DNA of 49,990 nucleotides from an uncultured Magnetospirillum sp. (GTDB taxonomy: Bacteria > Pseudomonadota > Alphaproteobacteria > Rhodospirillales > Magnetospirillaceae). The stretch lies in contig NZ_CAINTR010000109.1 in the NCBI RefSeq assembly GCF_903853455.1, forward strand, positions 1-49,990, read 5' to 3'. A program made the position numbers and the translations under genes. Within the stretch, counting starts at the first letter, position 1. Every line of letters starts with the position of its first letter. The notes beneath the pieces were generated by a model. The model was not told the origin of the DNA. It did not search any database and was given only the letters and a program-made list of their open reading frames with translations. This document shows positions 1-7,135 of this stretch, in pieces.

Positions 1-2
1 CT

Positions 3-407
3 CCGGCGCGATTCTTCTACTGCGCCAAGGCCTCCAAGAAAGACCGGGACGAGGGGCTGGACGATCTTCCTTTGCAGGCTGCTGGGACGCTGGACGGGAC
101 GCTGGACGGGACGCTGGACGGGACGCTGGACGGGACGCTGGACGGGACGCTACATGGCGGGCAGGTTCCGCAACGCCGGAACATCCACCCCACCGTCAAG
201 CCGACCGATCTCATGCGCTGGTGCTGCCGCCTTATCACGCCGCCCGGCGGCCTGGTGCTCGACCCATTCACGGGGTCCGGCTCGACAGGCAAGGCCGCGA
301 TCCTCGAGGGATTCCGATTCGTCGGGTGCGAGAAGGAGGCGGAATACGCCGAGATCGCCCGGAAGCGGATCGCGGCGGCCGTGGCTTCGCGCGCCAAGTC
401 TGCGTGA
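3..407 (+). CDS. DNA methyltransferase, C-terminal part (5' end outside window)
   Basis: The frame is open from the window edge, so the start is missing; about 134 residues are visible. The catalytic-fold end of an amino-methyltransferase is seen: an FYCAKAS segment, then HPTVKPTDLMRW, then the S-adenosylmethionine-binding DPFTGSGSTGKAA near the C terminus. This circularly permuted order, with the SAM motif last, is that of beta-class N6-adenine or N4-cytosine methyltransferases. It probably modifies phage DNA against host restriction; target and base are unknown. Between the two conserved parts lie five GTLD repeats plus one GTLH, encoded by a perfect 12-base tandem repeat. The family call is firm, the role inferred. 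Confidence 0.85.
   Translation, partial: PARFFYCAKASKKDRDEGLDDLPLQAAGTLDGTLDGTLDGTLDGTLDGTLHGGQVPQRRNIHPTVKPTDLMRWCCRLITPPGGLVLDPFTGSGSTGKAAILEGFRFVGCEKEAEYAEIARKRIAAAVASRAKSA
84..155 (+). repeat. 12-base tandem repeat, six units, inside the methyltransferase gene
   Basis: The unit GGGACGCTGGAC occurs five times, followed by a sixth, slightly changed unit ending in CTACAT. It is in frame and gives GTLD units. Because the unit is a multiple of three, slippage would change the length of the protein loop without breaking the frame. Confidence 0.95.
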
Positions 408-411
408 CGCA

Positions 412-424
412 TCGCGCATTTTTT
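412..424 (+). promoter_or_regulatory. Leader element A, copy 1 (TCGCGCATTTTTT)
   Basis: TCGCGCATTTTTT follows the methyltransferase stop and lies about 70 bases before the sigma-factor ATG. The same word recurs at 4641-4653 before the primase gene. About 11 bases after the T-run there is TTGACT followed by TCCTCC, resembling a -35 box, and the second copy has a similar TCGACTTTCTCC. No convincing -10 box is seen. It could be a terminator for the gene before, a promoter for the gene after, or both. Confidence 0.45.
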
Positions 425-492
425 CTTCATCACCCATTGACTTCCTCCCAAATCGGCCGAGGTGATCGGTAGGAGAACGGAGGAGGAACGCC

Positions 493-1227
493 ATGCTTAC
501 GGATGAGGAGGTGAACAACCTCCTGGAACAAGCGCAGGAAAGCGAAGACGACGCGCCACGCGTCGCCTTGATCGATGCTTTCAAACCGCTCATCGAGTCC
601 TGTTGCTCGGTGCGGAAGCGTCCGCTTACCTTTCATCGGGACGACGCTCGACAGATCGCCAACATCGCGTTCCTTCGGGCGATCCGGACATACAAGTTCG
701 GAAAGTCCAAGTTCGCGTCCTGGGCCAGGTCGCACATGATCTGGGACCTGTTCGCCGAGGCGAACCGGACCCTGGTCGACCCGTCGAGGACCAAGGGATT
801 CCGCAAAACCATCCGCGACATCAACCTGGCGCGAAGCATCGTCGTCGAATGCGGCGGGAGCCCGAGCGACACCGGAGACATCGCGGCCCTGATCGGCGTC
901 CCGGAGCATGAGCTCCTGGCGATTGTGGCGACGCGGGAGGCCCCCGACGATCTCGTGGATTTCTACGGCGAGGACTACCTCACCGACGGAACCGATCCGG
1001 AGTTCGAAATCACGCGGGAAATGGATCGGAACAAGCTACTCGCGGTCATGCGCGATGTCCTGACCGAACGCGAGCGCGACATCCTTCTCCGCTTCGCGGA
1101 TGGAGTCCCGTTCGCAACGATCGGGCGCGAAATCGGGCTCTCGCGCGAAAGGGTTCGGCAGATCCACGACGAGGCCTTCAACACGGTCCAGTCGGCCATG
1201 GGGTTCAGGAACAGGAGGGCAGCATGA
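493..1227 (+). CDS. Phage-encoded RNA polymerase sigma-70-family factor
   Basis: 244 residues. Region 2 is seen at about 50-95, with the FLRAIRTYKFGKSKFASWAR segment matching the core-binding and -10-reading helices. A region-3-like helix (DIAALIGVPEHELL) is near 137-150. Region 4 runs from LTERERDILL to the helix-turn-helix IGREIGLSRERVRQIH at about 197-235. The start follows a purine-rich AGGAGGAACGCC site. The stop overlaps the next ATG by four bases. Such a factor would direct host RNA polymerase to phage promoters; the repeated GGGACATATATC word is the obvious candidate target, but that link is inference. It is longer and more complete than an ECF factor. Confidence 0.85.
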   Translation: MLTDEEVNNLLEQAQESEDDAPRVALIDAFKPLIESCCSVRKRPLTFHRDDARQIANIAFLRAIRTYKFGKSKFASWARSHMIWDLFAEANRTLVDPSRTKGFRKTIRDINLARSIVVECGGSPSDTGDIAALIGVPEHELLAIVATREAPDDLVDFYGEDYLTDGTDPEFEITREMDRNKLLAVMRDVLTERERDILLRFADGVPFATIGREIGLSRERVRQIHDEAFNTVQSAMGFRNRRAA

Positions 1228-1616
1228 ACATCATCGACCAGGTGGAGCGCGATCTCGATCTCTTCGGCGGCGTCGAGACGTCGCAGATCCGAGAACTCAT
1301 CGCCGACGCGCGCGCCGAGCGCATCCTGTCGGAATACCTCATCGGCCGCTTGGCCGACGAGATCGGATCCGCCGCCGCGCCGGTGGCTCTCGAGGACGAG
1401 GTGATCGACATTCCCCCGACCGCCGGCGAGTGGATCGAGTTCGCCATGGCGCACGCGGCCGCCGCCAACGACCCGCAGACGACGGATTACGCCGAGGGGT
1501 TCCTCTGCGCCGTGTCCGGCGGCCGGTCGTCATACGACACGGCGACCTTCGACTTCCAGCTCGGGTTCGATGCGGCGTGCCTTCTCGGCCTCTATGGAAG
1601 GTGGTCGCAGTCATGA
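1224..1616 (+). CDS. Hypothetical phage protein
   Basis: 130 residues, not recognised. The protein is acidic, with an amphipathic N-terminal half (IDQVERDLDLFGG) and a C-terminal part with aromatic residues (YAEGFLCAVSGG). No membrane segment or signal peptide is seen. Both ends overlap neighbours by four bases (ATGA), so it is translationally coupled to the sigma factor and to the next unknown gene. Co-regulation with the sigma factor is the only hint of its job. Confidence 0.7.
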   Translation: MNIIDQVERDLDLFGGVETSQIRELIADARAERILSEYLIGRLADEIGSAAAPVALEDEVIDIPPTAGEWIEFAMAHAAAANDPQTTDYAEGFLCAVSGGRSSYDTATFDFQLGFDAACLLGLYGRWSQS

Positions 1617-2194
1617 ACGACCTTCCCGAGCCGCACCGAATCGTCGGAGATGTCCGCAAGTTCCGCGACCCGGTGTCCGACCTTATCGCCCTGGCGGTCA
1701 AGGTCGACGACCCCGTCAATCTCGAACGCGACGCCGCCAAGAGGTGCGCGACCATCGCCCGCCTAGCGCGCGCCGTGGCTGCACAGCGCAAGGGGGTCAT
1801 CGGGGACGAGGCCATCGCCGACGGGCTCATGCCGATCTGCATGCTCGTCTACGCGGTGGACTGCTTCGAAAAGGGCGTCTCCATGCAGGAGTGGCGCAAG
1901 GAAGGCCTCGACGCGCTGGCGCGGGCCGAGCGGCGCGCCCCCGTAGTCCACGCCAAGCTGCGCGCATACTTCCACAGGGGGATCGAGGCCGTACATGGAC
2001 TGCGGAACCCGCGCTCCATCAACCCGGCCACCGTGAAGCTTGCGCTGGAGCCACTCATGTCCGGTCTCTGCGACGCGGACCCGGCCTTTGCGTTCCGGAA
2101 CGAGGCGGCAAACCAGATCCTTCCGCGGATTCGCCAGACGCTCGCCGAGATGGAGCCTAAGGACCACACGAATATGGTTCGGAGGATCGTGTGA
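1613..2194 (+). CDS. Hypothetical phage protein
   Basis: 193 residues, not recognised. I chose the ATG at 1613 because it overlaps the previous stop as ATGA; the frame is open much further upstream but without support. The protein is largely helical, with charged stretches (LERDAAKRCATIARLARAV) and no membrane segment. It forms one block with the sigma factor and the genes on either side. Confidence 0.7.
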   Translation: MNDLPEPHRIVGDVRKFRDPVSDLIALAVKVDDPVNLERDAAKRCATIARLARAVAAQRKGVIGDEAIADGLMPICMLVYAVDCFEKGVSMQEWRKEGLDALARAERRAPVVHAKLRAYFHRGIEAVHGLRNPRSINPATVKLALEPLMSGLCDADPAFAFRNEAANQILPRIRQTLAEMEPKDHTNMVRRIV

Positions 2195-2613
2195 TGGAAC
2201 TCGATCCGATCCTCGGCGGGTTCATCCCGCTCTTCAGGTTGCGCGGCCTCATTCTGCGCTCCTACCGAGAGAACGGCGGGGAGTTCAATCTCGTCCGCTC
2301 CGTTCAATCCCAGCGCGGGAAGCTCCATCCGGCGCTCGTCCCGGCATTCGACGAGGCCATGTCGATCATGGCCGTCCACTTTGTTTTCGGCGAGGTGTCG
2401 CACAAGGATCGGGATGAGTCGCAGAAAAAAGCCTGCGAGATCATCGACTCCGCCTGTCATCGGGTCGGAGCCTCCTGCGCCGGAATCTGGACGATGTGGG
2501 AAAGCGAGACGGAAGAGCTCCGCCTGTTCCTGGAAGGGCTTTCCGCCCATGAGCGGATGGATCTTTGCGTCCGGCTCCAGGGTCCGGGACATATATCTCC
2601 AGTCGAACGGTAA
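2194..2613 (+). CDS. Hypothetical phage protein
   Basis: 139 residues from the ATG at 2194, which overlaps the preceding TGA by one base; a GTG one codon earlier is equally possible. Not recognised. Mostly helical, with one Cys pair (CHRVGASC). Its last codons contain the first copy of the repeated GGGACATATATC word, so the promoter-like element of the next block is embedded in this reading frame. Confidence 0.7.
   Translation: MELDPILGGFIPLFRLRGLILRSYRENGGEFNLVRSVQSQRGKLHPALVPAFDEAMSIMAVHFVFGEVSHKDRDESQKKACEIIDSACHRVGASCAGIWTMWESETEELRLFLEGLSAHERMDLCVRLQGPGHISPVER
2586..2600 (+). promoter_or_regulatory. Repeated phage promoter/operator word, copy 1
   Basis: GGGACATATATCTCC, with its first base 40 bases before the ATG at 2626. 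It lies in the 3' end of the preceding gene. The 14 bases GGACATATATCTCC are symmetric except for one C/C pair. GTCCGG before it and CCGGAC at 2619-2624 could form a stem enclosing it and the Shine-Dalgarno sequence. Confidence 0.7.
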
Positions 2614-2625
2614 GGAGGCCGGACG

Positions 2626-2817
2626 ATGTGCGAACCCGATCGACAGCTCAACCGAGCGCTCTTCCTGAAAATCCGTGAGCTGTCCGACCTCGTCGGTGAG
2701 GCCGCAGACACCGGCGCCGAGATCCTCGTCGAGATCTCCGCGTCCGGCGGCGCGATCGTGCGCGAGCACATCGTCATCCGCGACGCCCGCGACATCGAGC
2801 CGCATAGCAACTCGTAA
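2626..2817 (+). CDS. Small hypothetical phage protein
   Basis: 63 residues, first gene after copy 1 of the repeated word, with a TAAGGAGG ribosome site. Not recognised. The sequence alternates helix (LNRALFLKIRELSDLVGEA) and a strand-like acidic C-terminal half (ILVEISASGGAIVREHIVI). Its TAA overlaps the ATG of the next small gene by one base. Confidence 0.65.
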   Translation: MCEPDRQLNRALFLKIRELSDLVGEAADTGAEILVEISASGGAIVREHIVIRDARDIEPHSNS

Positions 2818-2927
2818 TGGCGACCGTCAACGCCCCTGTCGTGCTGGAAGTGATCGCCATCGCGGCAATCTTCGGCGCGCTCGCCTCCATCCCGCTTTTC
2901 CTGAACCGGACGAAGCGGGATGAATGA
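2817..2927 (+). CDS. Minute single-pass membrane protein
   Basis: 36 residues. A hydrophobic segment at about 8-29 (VVLEVIAIAAIFGALASIPLFL) is followed by the basic tail NRTKRDE, predicting one membrane span with the tail in the cytoplasm. It is coupled at both ends: its ATG shares a base with the stop before, and its end overlaps the SGNH-hydrolase start. A role in the envelope together with the hydrolase is possible but not shown. Confidence 0.55.
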   Translation: MATVNAPVVLEVIAIAAIFGALASIPLFLNRTKRDE

Positions 2928-3390
2928 CGTCGGCCCCATCGTCGTCTTCGGGGACAGCCTCGCCGTCGGCGTAGGCCAAGCGCTGGCCGTCCACCATCGC
3001 GTCATCGAGCAGGGGATCGTCGGATGGGGACTGTTCCGAAAGGACGTCCCTCCGCGCCTCGACGCGCTCCGCATGGCTTCCGCCGACGGAAGCGTGGTCC
3101 TGATCTCCGTCGGAACCAACGACACGCCGGGCAGGGACTACGCCGACCGCCTGCGCCGACTGCGCGCGGCCGTGGCGGGGAATGCGCGCGTCGTGTGGCT
3201 TCTTCCCCCGACGTCATGCCGCGGCCACCTGGCCGCCGAGCGCGCCGTTCCCATGATCATCGCATTGGCCGACGAGACCGGCGACCTGGTCATCGACGCC
3301 TCGACCTGCGACCCCAATCTCCGCGCCACCGACGGCGTCCATTACACGCCGCGCGGATACCGCGCGATCGCCGAGGAGGTGGTGCGATGA
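2920..3390 (+). CDS. SGNH/GDSL-family hydrolase
   Basis: 156 residues. The four blocks of the SGNH family are visible: FGDSLAVG with the nucleophile Ser13, a block II Gly in GIVGWGL, SVGTND with Asn67, and DGVHYTPRGY with Asp138 and His141. These enzymes cleave esters of lipids or of acylated glycans. No signal peptide is seen, so an intracellular substrate, or export by another route, must be assumed. Phage versions are known on tail proteins as de-acetylases; here it is a free enzyme in the left block, next to a membrane peptide and a nuclease. Confidence 0.85.
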   Translation: MNDVGPIVVFGDSLAVGVGQALAVHHRVIEQGIVGWGLFRKDVPPRLDALRMASADGSVVLISVGTNDTPGRDYADRLRRLRAAVAGNARVVWLLPPTSCRGHLAAERAVPMIIALADETGDLVIDASTCDPNLRATDGVHYTPRGYRAIAEEVVR

Positions 3391-3590
3391 TTGAGCCACG
3401 CATGTGCCGTCTCCGTGGCCGGATCGTCTTGGTCGATGGCGGCGTCTGCACATGCCCTGACCCGCACCTCGGCGCCGACCTGATGACGACCTGCGACATC
3501 TGCGGATGGCTCAACCACACGAACGACAGCACCGCGCCGCTTTCGGCCCATGAACGGCTGGAGACAGGATGGGTGGAGGCGACGGAATGA
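3387..3590 (+). CDS. Small Cys-rich protein, probable zinc knuckle
   Basis: 67 residues from the ATG that overlaps the previous stop (ATGA). Four Cys in two pairs, CTCPDP and CDIC, about 20 residues apart, resemble a treble-clef or zinc-ribbon site. A further Cys is near the N terminus. Not assigned to a family. It overlaps the following nuclease gene by four bases, so it may act with DNA. Confidence 0.6.
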   Translation: MIEPRMCRLRGRIVLVDGGVCTCPDPHLGADLMTTCDICGWLNHTNDSTAPLSAHERLETGWVEATE

Positions 3591-3943
3591 GCGAGCGCCA
3601 GATCCAGCGCCGCATCCTGCTCGACCTGTCCGACCGAGGCCTCTTCGTATGGCGCAACGAGACCGGCGCCGCGCGGTCCATGGACGGCAAGCGGGTGATC
3701 CGGTTCGGCCTTCCCGGATCGCCGGACATCCTGGGCCTCGCCCCCGGCGGCCGCGCGCTCGGAGTCGAGGTCAAGACCGCCACGGGCAAGCAGCGCCCCG
3801 ACCAGGCCGCATTCCAAAAAGCCTTCGAGGCCGCCGGCGGCCTCTACATCCTCGCCCGATCCCCAGAAGAGGCGATCGCGGCCATTTTCGGGAGTCCCGC
3901 GTCATGCTCGCCGTCGTCTCTTTCTGCGCCCTCGTCGCCGTAA
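3587..3943 (+). CDS. VRR-NUC domain nuclease
   Basis: 118 residues from the ATGA overlap start. The whole protein is one VRR-NUC domain, a minimal PD-(D/E)XK fold: a helical ERQIQRRIL start, then FGLPGSPDILGL with the metal-binding Asp, then GVEVKTATGKQRPDQAAF with the E-x-K pair and the Gln of the family. In phages such stand-alone domains are taken to be structure-specific nucleases acting in recombination or replication. The last 40 bases overlap the protease gene. Confidence 0.85.
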   Translation: MSERQIQRRILLDLSDRGLFVWRNETGAARSMDGKRVIRFGLPGSPDILGLAPGGRALGVEVKTATGKQRPDQAAFQKAFEAAGGLYILARSPEEAIAAIFGSPASCSPSSLSAPSSP

Positions 3944-4632
3944 TCATCGGCATCCACGAAGGCGGACATCTTCTCGCCGCGCGCTGGCTCAAGGTCAATC
4001 CCGAGCAGTTCGCCATCGGCATGGGGCCGGTGCTCTGGCAACGCTACGACAGCCGGGGAATGGCGGTCCAAATCCGTCTTCTCCCCGTCGGCGGATTCGT
4101 CGATATCCCGCCGGAAGTCATGCGCGCCATTCCTCCCCTCGCGCGCGCGTTCCTTTATCTTGCCGGACCTGCGGCAAACCTGATCACCGGTGCCGCGCTC
4201 ATGTTCGCCCTCGGCGTGGCGCACGGCCACGGCGCCGGAGAAACGATCCGGCTCGTCGGCGGCGTAACGGTCGATCTTTTCTCCGGCATGTTCGAGGCCA
4301 TCGGCTCCATCGTGTCATCGGCGCACGCGTCCGATCTCGGCGGCCCGGTCACCGTGGCGAACTTCGCCGCCGACGCCGTGCGCCAGGCGGCCGACACCGG
4401 ATCCGCCAGCCCAATCCTGATCCTGCTCGGAATCGTCTCGATCTCTATCGGGGCGATCAACCTACTCCCAATCCCCATCCTGGACGGAGGCCAGATCTGC
4501 GCGTGCCTGGTGGAGCGCTTCACGGGTCCGTTCCATCCCCGCGTCGAACGCGCCCTCAACGCGATCGGCCTGGTCCTCGTCGGCGGGATCATGCTGGCGG
4601 CCATCTGCTCGGATATTGCCCGCCTGCTGTGA
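3904..4632 (+). CDS. Membrane metalloprotease of the site-2 (M50/RseP-like) family
   Basis: 242 residues. The first membrane helix carries the zinc site HEGGH (HExxH type); then come FAIGMGP and LPVGGFV. A second helix follows (LAGPAANLITGAALMFAL), and a later helix carries NLLPIPILDGGQI with the third ligand Asp. All catalytic elements of a site-2 protease are present, but the PDZ domains of the ~450-residue RseP are absent. Site-2 proteases cut membrane-embedded anti-sigma factors or peptides. The gene lies inside a coupled phage block with a sigma factor nearby; a role in releasing host sigma factors or degrading a membrane defence protein is inference. Confidence 0.85.
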   Translation: MLAVVSFCALVAVIIGIHEGGHLLAARWLKVNPEQFAIGMGPVLWQRYDSRGMAVQIRLLPVGGFVDIPPEVMRAIPPLARAFLYLAGPAANLITGAALMFALGVAHGHGAGETIRLVGGVTVDLFSGMFEAIGSIVSSAHASDLGGPVTVANFAADAVRQAADTGSASPILILLGIVSISIGAINLLPIPILDGGQICACLVERFTGPFHPRVERALNAIGLVLVGGIMLAAICSDIARLL

Positions 4633-4640
4633 GCGATCCG

Positions 4641-4654
4641 TCGCGCATTTTTTT
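4641..4654 (+). promoter_or_regulatory. Leader element A, copy 2 (TCGCGCATTTTTTT)
   Basis: The same word as at 412-424, again after a stop codon and about 100 bases before an ATG. Here CGCGCA and TGCGCG (4642-4659) form a short inverted repeat around the T-run. CTCGACTTTCTCC further on parallels TTGACTTCCTCC in copy 1. Confidence 0.45.
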
Positions 4655-4744
4655 GCGCGTGGTACTCGACTTTCTCCGACTACAGACCCACGTCGTTGAT
4701 GCTGGTGGGTGACGCAACACGCACCGCAACGAAAGGGGACCACC

Positions 4745-6232
4745 ATGAACGCCACAAATCCGACCGACTACATGGACTTCGGCGCCGACGCCGAAGCCGA
4801 AGGCATCGCTACCTCTACCTGGGCCTTTCCGCGCCTGCGAATCGGCTCCGACCAGGAAATCGCGCGCTACGTCCTGGACGAACTCGCCGCCACCCTGGGT
4901 GAAATCGTCATCGACGAGGGAGCCGTGTGGAGCTGGAACGCTACCCACTGGGCCGCCGTCGAGGAGCGCGACCTTCGCGCCAAGATTTCGGCGTGGGATG
5001 GAGCACTCACCCCTGGGAAGAAGGGGACGACCATCAAAATCGGCGCGAACAAGGCGACGTCCATCCTTTCGTGCATCCTTCTCCAGGTGCCCGAATACCA
5101 GCGCCACGGCTTCTTCGCCGCCGCCGCGCGCGGCATCAACTGCGCCTCTGGCTTCGTCCGCATCGACGACACGGGAACGGCGACGGTCGAGCCGCACAGC
5201 CCCGACCACCGCGCACGCCATTGCCTGTCCGGACGCTGGCACCAGACCGTCGATTACCGCCTCGCCATGGGTGGCTCCCTCATCAAGAAGTTCTTGGACG
5301 GCTCCGTCCTTCATCCCCTGGCGTCTCCGAATGGCGACGGGGACGAGAAGGTGGCCCTTCTACAGGAAGTGGCCGGCGTCGCCGCCATGGGACTTGGAAC
5401 CAGGTTCGCCAAGTTCGTCCTTCTCTATGGGCCGAGCGCGGGCAATGGAAAAAGCCAGTTCCTCGACATGCTCCGCGGGCTTCTCCCGCCGTCGGCCGTC
5501 TGCTCCGTAGCCCCGTCCAAGTTCGGAGACGAGAAATACAGCGCGACCATGCAGGGCCGCCTGTTGAACGCGGTCGACGAAATCAAGGGAGGATGGGACG
5601 GAATCGAGGCGGACGACTTCAAGACCGCCATCGACGGCGGCGTCATCACGGCGCGGCGGATTTACCGCGACCCGGTGTCGTTCCGCGCGACGGCCCTCAA
5701 CATCGCCGGCGCGAACGTCCTTCCGTCGTTCAAGGGCGGAATCGACGGCGGCGTGCGCCGCCGAATCATCATCGTTGGGTTCAACCGCTCCATCGCCAAT
5801 CCGGACCGCGAATGCCCCGACCTTGTGGAGCATATCGGAACCCGCATCGCCACCGAGGAGGCCGACCTTCTCCTTTCCTGGGCGATTGAGGGGGCTTGCC
5901 GCATCATCCGCCAGGGAGCCTACACGTCCCCGAAATCCGGCCGCGAAATCGTCGAGGGGTGGGTGCTGGACTCCGACCCCGTCGCCGAGTGGTTCTATGA
6001 GCGGTGCGAGGTCCGGGAGGGTTGCCGCTACAAGGTCCAAGACGTTTATCAAAATTTCTTGGACTGGTGCGACGACCGGAAATCCGTCCTGCGCGACACC
6101 AAGCTCCCGAGGCCGAAGGGATTTGGCGACCGAATCATGGGCCTCAACGGAGCGATTTCGCATGGCCGTTGCGCCACGGCGAGGCTCTATGTCGGGCTCG
6201 TCATCAAGGACCAAAACGGGGCCGTCATCTGA
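4745..6232 (+). CDS. D5/P4-type phage primase-helicase (SF3)
   Basis: 495 residues from the ATG preceded by AAAGGGGACCACC; a GTG 36 bases upstream is less likely. The N-terminal D5-like region covers about 30-210. The SF3 helicase follows, with Walker A GPSAGNGKS at 229-237, an acidic Walker B (LNAVDEI) near 273-280 and a basic sensor region (GGVRRRIIIVGF). The C-terminal part resembles the DNA-binding end of P4 alpha-like proteins. These proteins unwind the origin and start phage or plasmid replication. A strong terminator follows the stop, and an AT-rich repeat region lies directly downstream. Confidence 0.9.
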   Translation: MNATNPTDYMDFGADAEAEGIATSTWAFPRLRIGSDQEIARYVLDELAATLGEIVIDEGAVWSWNATHWAAVEERDLRAKISAWDGALTPGKKGTTIKIGANKATSILSCILLQVPEYQRHGFFAAAARGINCASGFVRIDDTGTATVEPHSPDHRARHCLSGRWHQTVDYRLAMGGSLIKKFLDGSVLHPLASPNGDGDEKVALLQEVAGVAAMGLGTRFAKFVLLYGPSAGNGKSQFLDMLRGLLPPSAVCSVAPSKFGDEKYSATMQGRLLNAVDEIKGGWDGIEADDFKTAIDGGVITARRIYRDPVSFRATALNIAGANVLPSFKGGIDGGVRRRIIIVGFNRSIANPDRECPDLVEHIGTRIATEEADLLLSWAIEGACRIIRQGAYTSPKSGREIVEGWVLDSDPVAEWFYERCEVREGCRYKVQDVYQNFLDWCDDRKSVLRDTKLPRPKGFGDRIMGLNGAISHGRCATARLYVGLVIKDQNGAVI

Positions 6233-6271
6233 CAGAAGCGTCATTCGACCTAACCGACCTTCCGCTCAATG

Positions 6272-6295
6272 GGGCCGCCGATTGGCGGCCCTTTT
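6272..6295 (+). terminator. Intrinsic terminator after the primase gene
   Basis: An 8-base-pair stem GGGCCGCC/GGCGGCCC with loop GATT is followed by TTTT and, after four bases, another TTTT. It closes the left block of genes. Confidence 0.85.
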
Positions 6296-6305
6296 GCCGT
6301 TTTGG

Positions 6306-6517
6306 ATGACAGATCGCCCCGATAATGACGGGAAATGACACTTTGGATTTGGAACCGTCATGCGATTTTATCCAATAAAATCAAGGCTCTATTTCTTCTC
6401 TATGACACAATGACACTTAGATAGAGATAAGAGATAGGAGGGAGAAAAGCGGTATGGCATGCCGGATCGCCATTTGTAGAACTTGTTCAAAACGAAGTGT
6501 CATGTGTCATCTGTCAT
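6306..6517 (+). repeat. ATGACAC repeats in both orientations, candidate replication origin
   Basis: ATGACAC occurs at 6335-6341, 6402-6408 and 6410-6416, with the variant ATGACAG at 6306-6312. The inverse GTGTCAT/CTGTCAT occurs as three contiguous copies at 6497-6517. CTTTGGATT is also repeated (6341 and 6519). The stretch is much richer in A+T than its surroundings and has no gene. Iteron-like repeats beside a D5 primase-helicase gene suggest an origin; this is inference. Confidence 0.55.
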
Positions 6518-6699
6518 TCTTTGGATTCTAAAAAGATAAGACGGAATATTGAAATATATGATTACAAGTTACGCTCGGCCGCGCTCCGCTAGACTGAAAG
6601 GAAAAAAGTTCGTCCAGCCATTGACCAGATTCCGGGCGAATCCCATATAGATGTTGTCCCCGGCGTTCTCCTTTCCGCCACGGACAAACCCAGCGCTGA
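6518..6699. other. Non-coding stretch between candidate origin and terminator
   Basis: AT-rich to about 6570, then mixed. No supported gene. A leftward reading frame here looks protein-like near 6600-6660 but runs through the terminator stem at 6700 and the promoter word at 6742, so I do not call it. Confidence 0.4.
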
Positions 6700-6733
6700 G
6701 GCCCCGGTTCGTTGCGTCGAACCGGGGCCATTC
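6700..6733 (+). terminator. Strong hairpin before the endolysin block
   Basis: A perfect 12-base-pair stem (GGCCCCGGTTCG at 6700-6711 with its complement at 6718-6729) has loop TTGCGT and a T-rich tail (ATTCGTTTGTT). It lies immediately upstream of copy 2 of the repeated word and insulates the next block. Confidence 0.8.
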
Positions 6734-6741
6734 GTTTGTTC

Positions 6742-6756
6742 GGGACATATATCTCC
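6742..6756 (+). promoter_or_regulatory. Repeated phage promoter/operator word, copy 2
   Basis: GGGACATATATCTCC, with its first base 40 bases before the ATG at 6782, exactly the spacing of copy 1. It is followed by TCTTGAACGC, similar to AGTCGAACGG after copy 1. It probably drives the endolysin and head genes. Confidence 0.75.
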
Positions 6757-6781
6757 TCTTGAACGCAAACAGGAGGCGGAC

Positions 6782-7135
6782 ATGGGCATTGCTGGCGGAG
6801 ACTTCGGGGTGGCTGGGCTCGACCCCGACAACGGAATGCCTGACTTCTTCTCCGAGATTCGGAGATCCGAAAGGGAACGTGGAAAGATCGGTCGTCGGGA
6901 CTGGAAGAAGAAAGCCATCCGGGCCGTATGGGGGCTTTCCCCGCTTCGAGATCTCCTCGAATACGTCGACCACTACGCGGTCCATTCCATCGATCTCAAA
7001 AATCCTGGGAGGAACACGCGCCAGCTCCAAGAGCTTGCCGGAATCATGCGCCTGGTCCAGGAGCACGCCAAGGTGCTGGGGGATCGGTTCGATAAGGCCG
7101 CGTCCCTCACGGTCGACGCCGGGAGGCCGGAATGA
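6782..7135 (+). CDS. Hypothetical phage protein upstream of endolysin
   Basis: 117 residues, ATG preceded by CAGGAGG. Not recognised. Hydrophilic and helical, with a basic centre (RRSERERGKIGRRDWKKK) and a C-terminal helical half with heptad character. No signal or membrane segment. It is the first gene after copy 2 of the repeated word and overlaps the endolysin start by four bases. Confidence 0.7.
   Translation: MGIAGGDFGVAGLDPDNGMPDFFSEIRRSERERGKIGRRDWKKKAIRAVWGLSPLRDLLEYVDHYAVHSIDLKNPGRNTRQLQELAGIMRLVQEHAKVLGDRFDKAASLTVDAGRPE

Noticed and set aside
6569-7066. Leftward frame with a protein-like stretch near 6600-6660 (IYMGFARNLVNGWTNFF)
   Set aside because: The frame crosses a perfect 12-base-pair terminator and the promoter word and continues antisense to a supported gene. 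The stretch could be a relic but cannot be shown to be a gene.
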